Shown here: one piece after another, positions 17,257 to 26,778 of the stretch | Numbering within the stretch: the first letter of the stretch is position 1 | Layout of the letters: each line of letters begins with the position of its first letter | Assembly (NCBI RefSeq): GCF_004770475.1 | Contig: NZ_RQHK01000002.1 | Coordinates: 272,001 to 336,000 of the forward strand | Direction: 5' to 3' | Source of the DNA: Leptospira mtsangambouensis | Lineage (GTDB): Bacteria; Spirochaetota; Leptospiria; Leptospirales; Leptospiraceae | DNA: 64,000 nt | Notes under the pieces: generated by a model | The model's input: only the letters and a program-made list of their open reading frames with translations | Told to the model about the DNA's origin: nothing | The model's database searches: none | Translations under genes and position numbers: made by a program

Positions 17257-17329
17257 TGCCCCCAACAGGATTCGAACCTGTGTCCCCAGTTTAGGAAACT
17301 AGTGCTCTATCCACCTGAGCTATGGGAGC
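17257..17329 (-). tRNA. tRNA-Arg (anticodon CCT)
   Basis: A 73-nt cloverleaf on the minus strand: acceptor GCTCCCA/TGGGGGC (one G-T pair), D-arm GCTC/GAGC, anticodon stem CTAGT/ACTGG with loop TTCCTAA giving anticodon CCT (Arg, codon AGG), variable loop of 4 nt, and T-arm ACAGG-TTCGAAT-CCTGT. CCA is not encoded. It sits between the stop codon of the cNMP-binding regulator (2 bp away) and prmC (6 bp away), so it seems to be processed from a protein-coding transcript. Confidence 0.96.
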
Positions 17330-17331
17330 TT

Positions 17332-17976
17332 TTACGTAGGTTTACGTTTCTGATTCACTATCCTTTGGAAATCGGAGATATTGTGAATAACAATTTTATC
17401 CGGATAGAGATCTAGTTTGCCTGTTTTTACATATTGCATGAGGACCTTTTGGACTTCGCCTACAGGTTGGGCACACCAATTGGCAATGTCATCCACAGTG
17501 GCAGAAAGGATGATTTCGTTATATACATCATTGTTATACTGCTTTTCGTATAACATCACAAAGACGTCGCATACCTTTCCAATGATATCATCCATAAGTA
17601 GGATCATGAGGCGGCGTTTTTGGTCATAAATCCGAAAGGAAAAAATATGAAGGAGTTTCATGGCAAGGGCCGGGTTTTTCGTCATTAACATTTCGAAATT
17701 CGCACGGTTGAAGTTCAGGGCTTTCACTTCAGTCACAGCAATGGCAGTGGCAGAACGAGGTTGTTCTTCCAAAATGGCCATCTCTCCCAAAATATCCCCA
17801 GCTTCCAAAACATCCAAGGTTTTGATACTGGTTCCAATGGTTTTTGTGATTTTGACTTTTCCTTCTTTGATTAAATAAAAGTCATTTCCAGGTTCGTATT
17901 CACAAAACAATACTTCGTTCGGTTGAAATACCTTTCCAAACTTTCCAAACATGGCTTCTAACATTTGGTCGTTCAC
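17332..17976 (-). CDS. Crp/Fnr-type cyclic nucleotide-binding regulator
   Basis: A 214-residue protein with an N-terminal cNMP-binding beta-roll (residues ~15-115; [13 protein letters not shown], then the phosphate-binding cassette [21 protein letters not shown] with Glu and Arg in place) and a C-terminal winged-helix region (~140-205; [31 protein letters not shown]). The intact cassette suggests it binds a cyclic nucleotide, probably cAMP. GTG start at 17976 overlaps the previous stop (TAGTG) with GGAGG 6 nt upstream. It is in an operon with a second cNMP-binding protein and the tRNA-Arg/prmC pair. Confidence 0.87.
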   Translation of the reverse strand: MNDQMLEAMFGKFGKVFQPNEVLFCEYEPGNDFYLIKEGKVKITKTIGTSIKTLDVLEAGDILGEMAILEEQPRSATAIAVTEVKALNFNRANFEMLMTKNPALAMKLLHIFSFRIYDQKRRLMILLMDDIIGKVCDVFVMLYEKQYNNDVYNEIILSATVDDIANWCAQPVGEVQKVLMQYVKTGKLDLYPDKIVIHNISDFQRIVNQKRKPT

Positions 17977-19028
17977 TATTTGCCTCCTTTGAGTTTGGAT
18001 TTAGCATCTTCTGAGATACTATCATCCAAAGGTGGCATTTGCGTTACCTTTTGGAATAACTGTTTGGCTTTTTCTTTTTCCCCCGAAGCCTCTGTAGCAA
18101 GTGCTAGGTGGTAAAGGTTTTCTTTTAGTAAAAGACCTTTGGGGTATTTTTTAATAAAACTAGAAAAATGGGAAATCGCTCCAGGATAGTCCTTGGCTTT
18201 GAAACTAGACTTACCCATATAAAATAAAGAGTTTTCGACAAACTGTTCTTCTTCTTGGGTAACAGAATCTGTTCTCTCTGATACCGTTTTGAATAGATCG
18301 ATGGACTCCGCATACTTTCCTGCATTCATAAGAGTTGAGGCCTTATCATATTGGGAAAGAATGGAATTGGGGTCGATGTTGGATCCAGAGTTTTGGGATG
18401 GGACAGCCATCGTTTTTAACATTTCCTGAAGTTTCCCTGCTTGGGCTCCAGGTTCCGGCTTATAAACTAACTCTTGTATGGTGAGGGGGAAAGGCGTTTT
18501 TTTACGAGCCAAATCAACAAGTTGGCGAGCTCGGTCAGTGTACATTCCGTCTGGATAATGTTGTAAGTATTTTTCGAAAGCGTAAGCTGCGTGTTCAAAG
18601 TTTCCATTTTTATAAAAAACTTCTGCAACGTTCATCAGTTCAAAAGCGGGGTTCTTGGCTTCTCCTTGTCCGAGGATTTCCCTAACCTGGCGGTGGACCT
18701 GGCGGAGTTGGCTTGAGAACACTTTGAGCATTTTGATGATGAGATGGGTTTTGTCTGAGACAAATTTCTCGAATTCGGGGACTTTGAAGACAAGAACTGT
18801 AGCGGCTCCTATGACTTGTGCCGTCTCTTCTCTAGGATAACGACCGATGGCACTCTTCACTCCGAAAAACTCACCGAGTTTTACATCCTCTTTCAGTTCC
18901 ACACCGTTGATATTCGTGTAAGTTAGTACAACACGACCTTTTTGTAGTACAAAGATATCCTCCGCCTTGTCTTTCTCGAAGTAGACGATGGAACCTCCTT
19001 TGTAATTACGTACTATGGGACCTGACAA
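17976..19028 (-). CDS. cNMP-binding domain protein with TPR-like repeats
   Basis: About 350 residues from the preferred TTG at 19028, which has GAGG 6 nt upstream and falls clear of the upstream gene; a GTG at 19097 would give 373 residues and a 44-bp overlap without a ribosome site. The N-terminus is a cNMP-binding fold ([15 protein letters not shown], then [22 protein letters not shown]), in which the phosphate cassette is atypical because Glu-Met-Ala is replaced by FFGVKSA. The C-terminal two-thirds holds tetratricopeptide-like units ([51 protein letters not shown]), similar to the YbgF/Tol-Pal type. No signal peptide is present, so it acts in the cytoplasm, probably as a scaffold sensing a nucleotide or a degenerate ligand. 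Confidence 0.8.
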   Translation of the reverse strand: MSGPIVRNYKGGSIVYFEKDKAEDIFVLQKGRVVLTYTNINGVELKEDVKLGEFFGVKSAIGRYPREETAQVIGAATVLVFKVPEFEKFVSDKTHLIIKMLKVFSSQLRQVHRQVREILGQGEAKNPAFELMNVAEVFYKNGNFEHAAYAFEKYLQHYPDGMYTDRARQLVDLARKKTPFPLTIQELVYKPEPGAQAGKLQEMLKTMAVPSQNSGSNIDPNSILSQYDKASTLMNAGKYAESIDLFKTVSERTDSVTQEEEQFVENSLFYMGKSSFKAKDYPGAISHFSSFIKKYPKGLLLKENLYHLALATEASGEKEKAKQLFQKVTQMPPLDDSISEDAKSKLKGGK

Positions 19029-19053
19029 CTCATGCCTCGCTTGCGCTTCATTT

Positions 19054-20283
19054 TCAAAAATTAGGTAAAAAAGCCAAACTCTTTTTATAACCGACACTGT
19101 CAGAAACTTGTTTCAAGAGTTTTTTTGGTGAACCTGCAACCAATTTCTTTTTACCACTAAATGATAATTCTTCCGTTTCTAAACCAAAATGTAAAAAGAG
19201 AGATCGGTATTCTTCTGAACCATAAATTGGATATCCATCAACCACAACTAAATCGATTTGTTGGAAAGAAAGATCGGACAGATTGACCTCAGTTGCTTTT
19301 TTATCATCGTTTATTATGAGTAAATCGGCAGATAGACCAGGCATGAGTGCATCAGGATTTCCTAATCGAAACGCTTTCCTTGGGTTTTCTGTGACCATTT
19401 TTAGTAATGTAGTTTCGGGTAATTCTTCTCCATACAACCCGAAATAAATCGATTTTGCTGTTTTTAATTCTTCTAAAAGATTTACTGCCCCACTTGGTGA
19501 ATAATCTGTCCCCAAACAAACGTTAACTCCCATATCCAAAAAGAGTTTGATATTGGTTGTTTTACCAAAGATATGAAGGTTCGAAGTGGGACACCAAACA
19601 ACAGAGGCACCTTTTTCTAGAATTTTTTCCACTTCTTTTGGTCCAAAAGGCAAACAATGTACGAGTACAGAATGTCCGCCAAGGGCATCCATTTTTTCTA
19701 AAAGACGAAGGGATTGTTTGGAATCATCATCTAATCCTTCTGCAAGATGGGTGACAAAAGGAAGTCCTGCATGTTCTGCCATTCTGTATTCGAGAGCCGG
19801 ACCCTCTCCCCAACCCAAACTATAATTTCCAATAGAATGAGCCAAAGTGTAATCGGAGATGAGTTTAACAGGTAAAATGCCCCGAAATGGATTTTGAATG
19901 TAATGGGGGATGTGATCAAAAACAGTTGTGACACCGGCAAAAAGATTTTTATAAGCACCAAGATAATATAAAATTTCAGGATCTATTTGTTGTCGTTCTG
20001 CAAAGACACCGGAGCTTTTATACAAATTATCATAGGACAACCAAGATTTGTGTTTTTCGTTTCCACCTACTTTGGGGAGATAACTGGCAAGTAGATGGTC
20101 ATGGGAATTGACAAAACCTGGATAAACTTTTTTTCCTTTGAGTGAAATGGTGAAAGAACCATTGTTTGGTGAAAGGTTGGTTTCAATTCTCGAAATTTTT
20201 TCTCCCTCTACAAGGAGATCATTCGTTTCTAATTTTCCATTCCGATGAACAGAACCTGATTGGAAGAGAATCGAGTATGTCAT
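19054..20283 (-). CDS. Amidohydrolase-family metal-dependent hydrolase
   Basis: A 409-residue amidohydrolase of the SsnA/chlorohydrolase/guanine-deaminase-like branch. Metal ligands are visible: NSHDHL (first His pair, ~residues 59-62), VTHLAEG (His, ~181), VHCLPFG (His, ~211) and LGTDYSP (Asp, ~264). Such enzymes deaminate or hydrolyse heterocycles or amidines. It starts 1 nt into the stop of the LysM gene (TAATG), so the two are co-translated. A transport or nucleobase gene that would hint at the substrate is absent. Confidence 0.82.
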   Translation of the reverse strand: MTYSILFQSGSVHRNGKLETNDLLVEGEKISRIETNLSPNNGSFTISLKGKKVYPGFVNSHDHLLASYLPKVGGNEKHKSWLSYDNLYKSSGVFAERQQIDPEILYYLGAYKNLFAGVTTVFDHIPHYIQNPFRGILPVKLISDYTLAHSIGNYSLGWGEGPALEYRMAEHAGLPFVTHLAEGLDDDSKQSLRLLEKMDALGGHSVLVHCLPFGPKEVEKILEKGASVVWCPTSNLHIFGKTTNIKLFLDMGVNVCLGTDYSPSGAVNLLEELKTAKSIYFGLYGEELPETTLLKMVTENPRKAFRLGNPDALMPGLSADLLIINDDKKATEVNLSDLSFQQIDLVVVDGYPIYGSEEYRSLFLHFGLETEELSFSGKKKLVAGSPKKLLKQVSDSVGYKKSLAFLPNF

Positions 20284-20924
20284 TAAATTCCTACCTCCAA
20301 AATTCGTTCAGGATTTAAACTTTGTTTTTGTTTGTTCATTTGGAAATACAGGCCTTTGTCTTTTGCTAAGATTCCCAACCTGTCTTTTGATTTCACTTGT
20401 TGGCCTTCAGTTACCTGGATTCGTTCCAAGTTTCCGTAAACGGAATAGAGTCCATTTTGGTGTTCTAGGATGACAAAGTTTTCATACCCGTCCATATAAT
20501 CGACATGGACTACTTTCCCGGGTAAACTCGCCCGAACAAGAGAAGAGTTGCCTCTTTGAAATTGGATTCCTTTGTGAGGGTCATAAGTGAGTTCAGAAAA
20601 TTTTTTGACGACTCTTTCCTTCCTGTCCAGAGGATAAGAGGGTTTTTCTTTGATGAGTGATTCGGGGGAGGAAACAGAAATCTTTTCGTTTCCATTCGGA
20701 ATCCTTAGCAGTTCTCTTTCATAAAGATTTTCACTTGTGGTACGACCATTTAACTTGGCTAAGGTTTCCGCTGAAACTTTGAATTTTCGAGCGATTCCAA
20801 ACCATGAATCCCCTTTGACCACACGGTAATTGGAAGTGAGCTCTGGTTTTGGACTTTGTTTGGAGGAAGTGGGGGATACAAAAACGATGCCCAAAAAAAA
20901 TAGAAAGTATCGAAGATTTCGCAT
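20283..20924 (-). CDS. Exported LysM protein with degenerate LytM (M23) domain
   Basis: A 213-residue protein with a signal sequence (residues ~5-20), a LysM peptidoglycan-binding domain (~33-77; YRVVKGDSWFGIARKFKVS, then LAKLNGRTTSENLYERELLRIP) and a C-terminal M23/LytM domain (~110-210). The peptidase motifs have decayed: HQNGLYSVYGNL lacks the second His of HxxGxxxxYxHL and the final HxH is replaced by YFQ in GLYFQMN. It is therefore probably an amidase activator of the NlpD/EnvC type rather than an enzyme. AAGGG lies about 8 nt before the ATG. First gene of the operon leading to prmC. Confidence 0.83.
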   Translation of the reverse strand: MRNLRYFLFFLGIVFVSPTSSKQSPKPELTSNYRVVKGDSWFGIARKFKVSAETLAKLNGRTTSENLYERELLRIPNGNEKISVSSPESLIKEKPSYPLDRKERVVKKFSELTYDPHKGIQFQRGNSSLVRASLPGKVVHVDYMDGYENFVILEHQNGLYSVYGNLERIQVTEGQQVKSKDRLGILAKDKGLYFQMNKQKQSLNPERILEVGI

Positions 20925-20972
20925 CCGGTTACCCTTCTAAATGTATCGACAGGTCTTAATCGAGAGGGCAAT

Positions 20973-20999
20973 AAAAAAGGCGGGAAGAACCCGCCTTTT
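20973..20999 (-). terminator. Intrinsic terminator after fusA
   Basis: AAAAGGCGGG (20975-20984) and CCCGCCTTTT (20990-20999) form a perfect 10-bp stem around AAGAA. On the minus strand it is followed by T residues (the A-run at 20973-20978), giving a strong terminator 28 bp after the fusA stop and insulating the LysM operon that starts just beyond it. Confidence 0.9.
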
Positions 21000-21026
21000 C
21001 CAAAATCAAACCAAAGGGAGAAGGGT

Positions 21027-23144
21027 TTATTCTTCTTCTTTGTTGTTGACCTTGTATTTTTTCATAAGCTCGTCCGCTACGTTTCTTGGAACGGGAGCAT
21101 ACTTGGAAAATTCCATAGCAAACTCAGCCTTTCCTTGAGTAGAGGAACGAAGCACTGTGGAGTAACCAAACATGTCTGCAAGAGGAACTTCCGCTTCGAT
21201 CTTAGCATAACCGTTTTCTTCGGTTGTGTTTAAGATCATACCACGTCTTTGGTTTACCGAAGCAAGGATCGCTCCTTGGAATTCAGTTGGGCCTTCTACT
21301 TCCACTCTCATGATTGGTTCGAGGATGATAGGGGCTGCTTTTCCAAATCCTTGGCGGAACCCGTAACGAGCACCAATTTGGAATGCCATATCTGATGAAT
21401 CCACATCATGGTAAGCACCGTCATTGATCACACAACGAACTCCGATGATAGGGAATCCAATGAGGGATCCTCTTTCTAAACAAGAACGGAAACCTTTGTC
21501 ACAAGATCCGATGTATTCACGAGGGATGGAACCACCCACGATTTTATCTACGAATTCGTAGTCCTTTCCTTCTTCTTGTGGGATTGGTTCGATAAAACCA
21601 GCCACACGAGAGAACTGACCTTGACCACCCGTTTGTTTTTTATGAGTGTAATCAAAATCCGCAGACTTAGTGATGGTTTCACGGTAAGCAACCTGTGGTG
21701 CTCCTGTGACTAGATCCACTCCGTATTCACGTTTCATACGTTCGATATAAACTTCGAGGTGGAGTTCTCCCATTCCTTTGATGATGGTTTGTCCAGACTC
21801 TTTATCGATTTCTGTTTGGAAGGTAGGATCTTCCTTAGTGAATCGGTTGAGTGCCTTCGCAAGGTTTGGAAGTTGTTTAGACTCTTTACATTCAATGGTA
21901 AGAGAAATTACCGGGTTCGGAACAAACATGGACTCCATAGTCACTTTTGCTTTTCCATCAGTGAAGGTATCCCCAGAGGCACAATCAATACCGAATAGAG
22001 CAACGATATCCCCAGCTTCTGCTTTTGTGATATCTTCCATATCGTTGGAGTGCATACGAACAAGACGTCCAATGTTGTGGCGTTTGTTGTTAGATGAGTT
22101 ATAAATAGTCATCCCTTTTTCGAGTCTACCTTGGTAAACACGAACGTAAGTTAACTGACCATAACGACCATCTTCTAGTTTGAATGCGAGACAAACTAAT
22201 GGTTTTTCTGGATCTGATTCTAAGTTGAATTCGTTTTCTTCGTTTCCGATTTCTTTTGCTTTGTTCTCAACATCGTAAGGAGATGCAAGGTAATCAGCAA
22301 CTCCATCAAGAAGTCTTTGAACCCCTTTGTTTTTAAAGGCAGAACCCATAAATACAGGAACAAATTTAAGTGCAAGAACCCCACGACGAATCGCTTCTCT
22401 GATTCGTGCTTCTGTTGGCGCACCTTCTAACATCTCTTCTGTGAGTTCATCACTGAAAAGAGAAACTGCATCAAGAAGAGCCTCGCGTTTTTCGTTTGCT
22501 TGGTCTTTTAACTCGTCAGGGATATCAGTGATTTTGATATCTTGTCCGTTTGGACCTTCGAAATAATACGCTTTCATCTCGACTAAGTCAACAATCCCTT
22601 TCAGGTCGTTTTCCAAACCGATCGGAAGTTGTACAGCGTGTGCATTGAGATGGAGTTTTTCACGAAGTTGTTCGATCACGCGCCAAGGGTTTGCACCAGT
22701 TCTATCAAGTTTGTTGATAAAAGCAACACGCGGAACGCTATAACGTTTCATCTGACGGTCAACAGTGATGGATTGTGACTGAACACCAGCAACCCCACAA
22801 AGAACCATAATCGCAGAGTCAAGTACACGAAGGGAACGTTCTACTTCGATGGTAAAGTCAACGTGGCCCGGAGTGTCGATGATGTTGATGGTAATGTCTT
22901 TCCAAGTGGCATAAGTTGCCGCTGATTGGATTGTGATCCCTCTTTCTCTTTCGAGGTCCATACTGTCCATAGTAGCACCCACACCGTCTTTACCACGTAC
23001 TTCGTGGATGGCGTGGATTTTGTTCGTATAAAATAAAATACGTTCAGTAAGGGTTGTTTTACCCGAGTCAATGTGCGCGGAAATTCCGATGTTACGGATT
23101 CTTTCCAATTTAGGGTCGCGTTTTGTTTCTGTCGCAGAGGTCAT
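21027..23144 (-). CDS. fusA: Elongation factor G, spd/mitochondrial EFG1-like type
   Basis: A 705-residue translational GTPase that moves tRNAs and mRNA through the ribosome. G motifs: AHIDSGKTT (G1, residues ~24-32), RGITIQ (G2), DTPGHVDF (G3) and NKLD (G4). The G1 loop has Ser where ordinary bacterial FusA has Ala, and the switch region reads [31 protein letters not shown] (split motif), a pattern shared with mitochondrial EFG1 and the spirochaete-planctomycete-delta EF-G group. Start: ATG at 23144 with GAGGAA 4 nt upstream. The gene stands alone, outside a str operon, and ends in a strong terminator. Confidence 0.95.
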   Translation of the reverse strand: MTSATETKRDPKLERIRNIGISAHIDSGKTTLTERILFYTNKIHAIHEVRGKDGVGATMDSMDLERERGITIQSAATYATWKDITINIIDTPGHVDFTIEVERSLRVLDSAIMVLCGVAGVQSQSITVDRQMKRYSVPRVAFINKLDRTGANPWRVIEQLREKLHLNAHAVQLPIGLENDLKGIVDLVEMKAYYFEGPNGQDIKITDIPDELKDQANEKREALLDAVSLFSDELTEEMLEGAPTEARIREAIRRGVLALKFVPVFMGSAFKNKGVQRLLDGVADYLASPYDVENKAKEIGNEENEFNLESDPEKPLVCLAFKLEDGRYGQLTYVRVYQGRLEKGMTIYNSSNNKRHNIGRLVRMHSNDMEDITKAEAGDIVALFGIDCASGDTFTDGKAKVTMESMFVPNPVISLTIECKESKQLPNLAKALNRFTKEDPTFQTEIDKESGQTIIKGMGELHLEVYIERMKREYGVDLVTGAPQVAYRETITKSADFDYTHKKQTGGQGQFSRVAGFIEPIPQEEGKDYEFVDKIVGGSIPREYIGSCDKGFRSCLERGSLIGFPIIGVRCVINDGAYHDVDSSDMAFQIGARYGFRQGFGKAAPIILEPIMRVEVEGPTEFQGAILASVNQRRGMILNTTEENGYAKIEAEVPLADMFGYSTVLRSSTQGKAEFAMEFSKYAPVPRNVADELMKKYKVNNKEEE

Positions 23145-23270
23145 ATTTTCCTCAAAAATAAGGTTAGAGTTGAATTGATTCTACCAAAATCTGAAATGGA
23201 CTGCGTTTGTAAAGTACTTGGGATTTTTGGTCAAAGGGAAAATCCTGGAGAAATTAGAGATTCAGGGTAT

Positions 23271-24797
23271 ATGCCACTAGCGCACTTCAATCGATTTTTT
23301 CGAACACTGTCCTTTGCCCGAGTGGTTTGTTTGGGGTTTTTTGCCGCCATCCTCCTTGGTTCCTTTGCCCTTTATATTTCGGAACTTGGGGAACTTTCCT
23401 ACGTAGACAGTTTTTATCTTTCGGCATCTTCCATTTGTGTGACTGGACTTTCTCCCGTCCCACTTTCCGGATTAGAACATTCTACCCATTGGATTATGCT
23501 CTTTCTCATCCAGTTGGGAGGACTTGGGATCATTAGTTTTACAGTGATAGTTGGGTTTCTCATCACCCAAGGAATTTCTAGGAATGCCCGTTTTAATGCC
23601 TTTGTCGGAGCGGCCATCGACACCCAAGCCGAAACGGAATCCCTTGCCACAAATGAAGTCAATCGGATGTTACTCTCCATCATCAATATTTCTTTTTCCT
23701 TAGAAATTTTAGGAGCCATTGGACTTTATTTGCATATGCCAGATGGAGTGGAGGGAGGAAACACTCGTTGGTTTTTTTCTTTGTTCACGGCTATCTCTTC
23801 CTTCAATAACGCTGGTTTTTCGATTACAGATGATCTGAGTGCTTTGCGCCTGGATCCATTTTCATTGTACATTGTTTCAGGCCTTGTGATTTTTGGAGGG
23901 ATTGGATTTCCAGTGATCATTCTTTTGGAAAAATTCCTTCTCACTGTGTTTGTGCGGATTGTATATCGCATTGAAGTGATGGCAGAAACTCTGATGATGG
24001 AGAAGGCATTAAAAACAGGAAATGTTCCTAGGTTTTTGTTACTTCCAGCTCAGTTCTCTGCATTTTTAGAAAACAGGATTGAAGACTATAACAAACATTT
24101 ACGGGGTGAAACCACAAGAATCCAATCCAAACTTTTGGTGTATGGATCTTTCACTTTACTCTTGTTTGGTTTTGTTGGGATTTATTTTTTAGAAAAATCA
24201 AACCCACATACCTTCCATGGGTTAGCACTTGTGGATAAAATCTCCAATGCTTTTTTTATGTCTGTCTGTTCCCGTACGGCTGGTTTTTCGACAATGGATC
24301 TTGGTCATTTAAATGATGCCACAGTGATCATCATTACAGTTCTTATGTTTATTGGTGGTGGACCCCAAGGAACCGCCGGTGGTATTAAAATTACCACCTT
24401 TGTTCTGTTACTTGCCTATTTGAAAAATGTAATCCAACCTTCCAAACCGGTGATGTTGTTTGGGGAGACCGTTTCCAAAAACTCTGTGGCAGTTGCCATT
24501 CGTGTTTACTTTCTTGCCACCATTGCTCTCGCATTTGTCTTTATTTTTCTTGGAATTTTGGACCAAAACCAACACTCACTCCATGTCATTTTTTTCGAAC
24601 TTATCTCTTCTTTTTCCACAGTTGGTTTTAGTTTGAACTTAACATCCCAACTCGGGGACATCGAAAAGTTATTTTATGCAGCCGTCATGTATGTGGGTCG
24701 AGTGGGCATTTTTACCGTCCTCATTGCTGCCACTGGACACTCCGGAGTTCCTAAAATGGGAACAGTTGATGACGGCGTGAAAATCCAAGTCGGTTAG
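23271..24797 (+). CDS. TrkH/KtrB-family potassium channel subunit
   Basis: A polytopic protein of about 508 residues with the four pore repeats of the TrkH/KtrB superfamily: ICVTGLSPV, SFNNAGFSIT, SRTAGFSTMD and SFSTVGFSLN, each with its filter glycine. This is the membrane K+-translocating subunit. The frame is open back to 23073, but that would overlap fusA antisense and add about 66 residues of unlikely sequence; ATG at 23271 (MPLAHFNRFF) is preferred. No NAD-binding partner (TrkA/KtrA) gene lies next to it; it could be encoded elsewhere. Confidence 0.9.
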   Translation: MPLAHFNRFFRTLSFARVVCLGFFAAILLGSFALYISELGELSYVDSFYLSASSICVTGLSPVPLSGLEHSTHWIMLFLIQLGGLGIISFTVIVGFLITQGISRNARFNAFVGAAIDTQAETESLATNEVNRMLLSIINISFSLEILGAIGLYLHMPDGVEGGNTRWFFSLFTAISSFNNAGFSITDDLSALRLDPFSLYIVSGLVIFGGIGFPVIILLEKFLLTVFVRIVYRIEVMAETLMMEKALKTGNVPRFLLLPAQFSAFLENRIEDYNKHLRGETTRIQSKLLVYGSFTLLLFGFVGIYFLEKSNPHTFHGLALVDKISNAFFMSVCSRTAGFSTMDLGHLNDATVIIITVLMFIGGGPQGTAGGIKITTFVLLLAYLKNVIQPSKPVMLFGETVSKNSVAVAIRVYFLATIALAFVFIFLGILDQNQHSLHVIFFELISSFSTVGFSLNLTSQLGDIEKLFYAAVMYVGRVGIFTVLIAATGHSGVPKMGTVDDGVKIQVG

Positions 24798-24842
24798 AAT
24801 GGACATAAAAATCAGTTTTAGTATTTTGAGGATGGGGAAGAC

Positions 24843-25877
24843 TTGGTATTTGTGAAATTAAGCATTCGAGATCTTTTATTTTCTCCTTGGAAGGCTCCTG
24901 TTTTGGGGCCCCAGGAACAAACGTTGGAGAAACAAAAGGAATCACAAAAGGAAGTTTTGGCCAAACTAGAGTCTCGTTTGGAATCGGTTGAGCTTCTTTT
25001 GACTAATGAAAAATTAGAAGATGCAAAACTTCTGTTTCAGGTTTTGGCATTCGATTTAATAAACTTTCAATTACAAAGAACCAACCAAACGCAAATCCCA
25101 ACCGGCGGAAACTTAAGTAGTTTTGTTTTCCCTGAAACCGATAGAAAACTAAAACCGTTTGGATTCATCAAATCTTTGGACCAAGTCCATCGTTTCAATG
25201 AAAAGGAGATGGATGAGGTTTTGTCCTCAGCTGTTGATACCTATGAATACCTTTTGTATGAATCCAAAAAGGAATTTAAAACACGATACCAAACTGTTTT
25301 GGATCAGTTTCGATTCATCAAACAGATTCGATTTTTTTTACTGAGTGTTGTTCTTTCTTTTTCTATATTTGTATTGGTTTACTACCAATACAAATACCCC
25401 CAGATGAAAGACCAATCCATCAAGTTATATAGTTTCATCAGTAAAGATAAACCAGAAACTTCTGAGTCATTGATGGTATCACAACCTGTTTTGAAAAAAG
25501 ACGTTGGGAATTGGGTAGATTATGAATGGACCTTACCTGATTCAATGTCTACGTTTGGTGGCCTTCGCATTGATCCTTTGGAACAAAGAGGAATTCGATT
25601 TTCTTTCGACCAAGTTTCCATTTTGGATTCGAAAGGCAAAGAACTGTATCATAAAAAATTTGTTGTAAGCGATAGTTTGTTACCGCAAGATTACCAAGAT
25701 TTTTTACAGATCTCTGATATCAAAACTGCAGGAAAACAGACACCAGGCGAATTAGTGGAGATGATCACCACCGGAAGGGATCCACAAATTCATTTGGTTT
25801 TTCCAATTCTTTCGGATGCAAAAACTATCAAATTAAAAATGAAATACATTGAAGCCCATAAAGTGAAGAAAAAATGA
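24843..25877 (+). CDS. Hypothetical protein with coiled coil and one membrane helix
   Basis: A 344-residue protein. Residues ~20-75 form a predicted coiled coil (EKQKESQKEVLAKLESRLES), a helical region follows, then a single membrane helix (~161-183, LLSVVLSFSIFVLVYYQYKY) and an extracytoplasmic beta-rich domain of about 150 residues with a TFGGLRIDPLEQRGIRFSFD stretch. Proteins with this domain occur next to sugar and lipid glycosyl genes, where they may bind carbohydrate, but I do not recognise a named family. TTG at 24843 (GGGG 5 nt upstream) and GTG at 24852 are candidate starts. Its stop overlaps the next start by 4 bp, so the three genes to 27288 form a unit. Confidence 0.65.
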   Translation: MVFVKLSIRDLLFSPWKAPVLGPQEQTLEKQKESQKEVLAKLESRLESVELLLTNEKLEDAKLLFQVLAFDLINFQLQRTNQTQIPTGGNLSSFVFPETDRKLKPFGFIKSLDQVHRFNEKEMDEVLSSAVDTYEYLLYESKKEFKTRYQTVLDQFRFIKQIRFFLLSVVLSFSIFVLVYYQYKYPQMKDQSIKLYSFISKDKPETSESLMVSQPVLKKDVGNWVDYEWTLPDSMSTFGGLRIDPLEQRGIRFSFDQVSILDSKGKELYHKKFVVSDSLLPQDYQDFLQISDIKTAGKQTPGELVEMITTGRDPQIHLVFPILSDAKTIKLKMKYIEAHKVKKK

Positions 25878-26773
25878 TCTACCTATACCTCAAATTGATG
25901 CGTGTCCCTCAGTGGGTAAAAAATATTATCCTATTTGCCGGATTGATTTTTTCTAAAAAAATCTTTGAACTCCCTTCATTCACAAAAGTTTGTTTGGCCT
26001 TTTTTTGTTTTTCACTGGTGGCAAGTTGCCAATACGTTTTTAATGATTTTTTAGATCAAAAAGAGGATGCAAAACATCCAGAGAAAAAACATAGACCACT
26101 TGCCAGCGGAGAATTGGACTCTGGCATTGCATTAGCAATTACAGGAGTCATTTTACCAGTAGCTCTCATTGGTGCTTATAAACTTTCTCCTGTTTTCTTT
26201 TATCTCACAATCTTCTACTTATTCTTTAATATGTTATACAGTAAGGTTTTGAAACACATTGTGATTTTGGATGTGATGAGTATCTCCATTGGATTTGTGT
26301 TACGTGCCATTGCGGGTGCGGTTGTCATTGGAGTCGAGTTTTCTCATTGGTTGTTACTTTGTACTTTTATGTTGGCACTCTTCTGGGGATTTTCCAAACG
26401 TAGAGGTGAGATCAATATCCTAAAAACTGATGCAGGGAAACATAGAAAAATTTTGGAAGAGTATTCCATTGAGTTTTTGGATTTGATGATGGCTGTGGTT
26501 GCCACCTTAACTCTTGTGAGTTATGTGATGTATACGGTGAGTCCCGAAACTGCCAAAAGTTTAGGAACCCCTTATATGGTGTATACAGTTCCTATTGTTG
26601 TGTATGCAATCTTTCGTTCCCTCTATATCATTTATATAAAGAACATGGGTCATAACCCAACCAAAGCCATCCTCACAGATGTCAGTGTTCTTGTTTCTGG
26701 GTTTATTTGGTTACTCCTCATCTTATTTTTAATGTTTGGGAACATATCGGGCCAAACCCCAGTCTTACAATAG
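25874..26773 (+). CDS. UbiA-family decaprenyl-phosphate phosphoribosyltransferase-like protein
   Basis: A 299-residue UbiA-superfamily membrane enzyme with about eight helices. The first Asp motif is N57-D61-D65 in FNDFLDQKEDAKHPEK, followed by HRPLASGEL; this combination, plus the N-terminal MRVPQWVKNIILFAG, is the signature of DPPR synthases (Mycobacterium Rv3806c type), which put 5-phosphoribose from PRPP on polyprenyl phosphate. The second Asp region is LDVMSISIGFVLRAIAGA. In actinobacteria the product feeds arabinan synthesis; in Leptospira the end use is unknown, perhaps an LPS or glycolipid pentose. It is coupled to the upstream gene (4-nt overlap). Confidence 0.82.
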   Translation: MIYLYLKLMRVPQWVKNIILFAGLIFSKKIFELPSFTKVCLAFFCFSLVASCQYVFNDFLDQKEDAKHPEKKHRPLASGELDSGIALAITGVILPVALIGAYKLSPVFFYLTIFYLFFNMLYSKVLKHIVILDVMSISIGFVLRAIAGAVVIGVEFSHWLLLCTFMLALFWGFSKRRGEINILKTDAGKHRKILEEYSIEFLDLMMAVVATLTLVSYVMYTVSPETAKSLGTPYMVYTVPIVVYAIFRSLYIIYIKNMGHNPTKAILTDVSVLVSGFIWLLLILFLMFGNISGQTPVLQ

Positions 26774-26778
26774 AGACT

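Noticed and set aside
23073..23270. N-terminal extension of the TrkH/KtrB gene
   Set aside because: It overlaps fusA antisense and lacks membrane-protein character; the ATG at 23271 fits the family.
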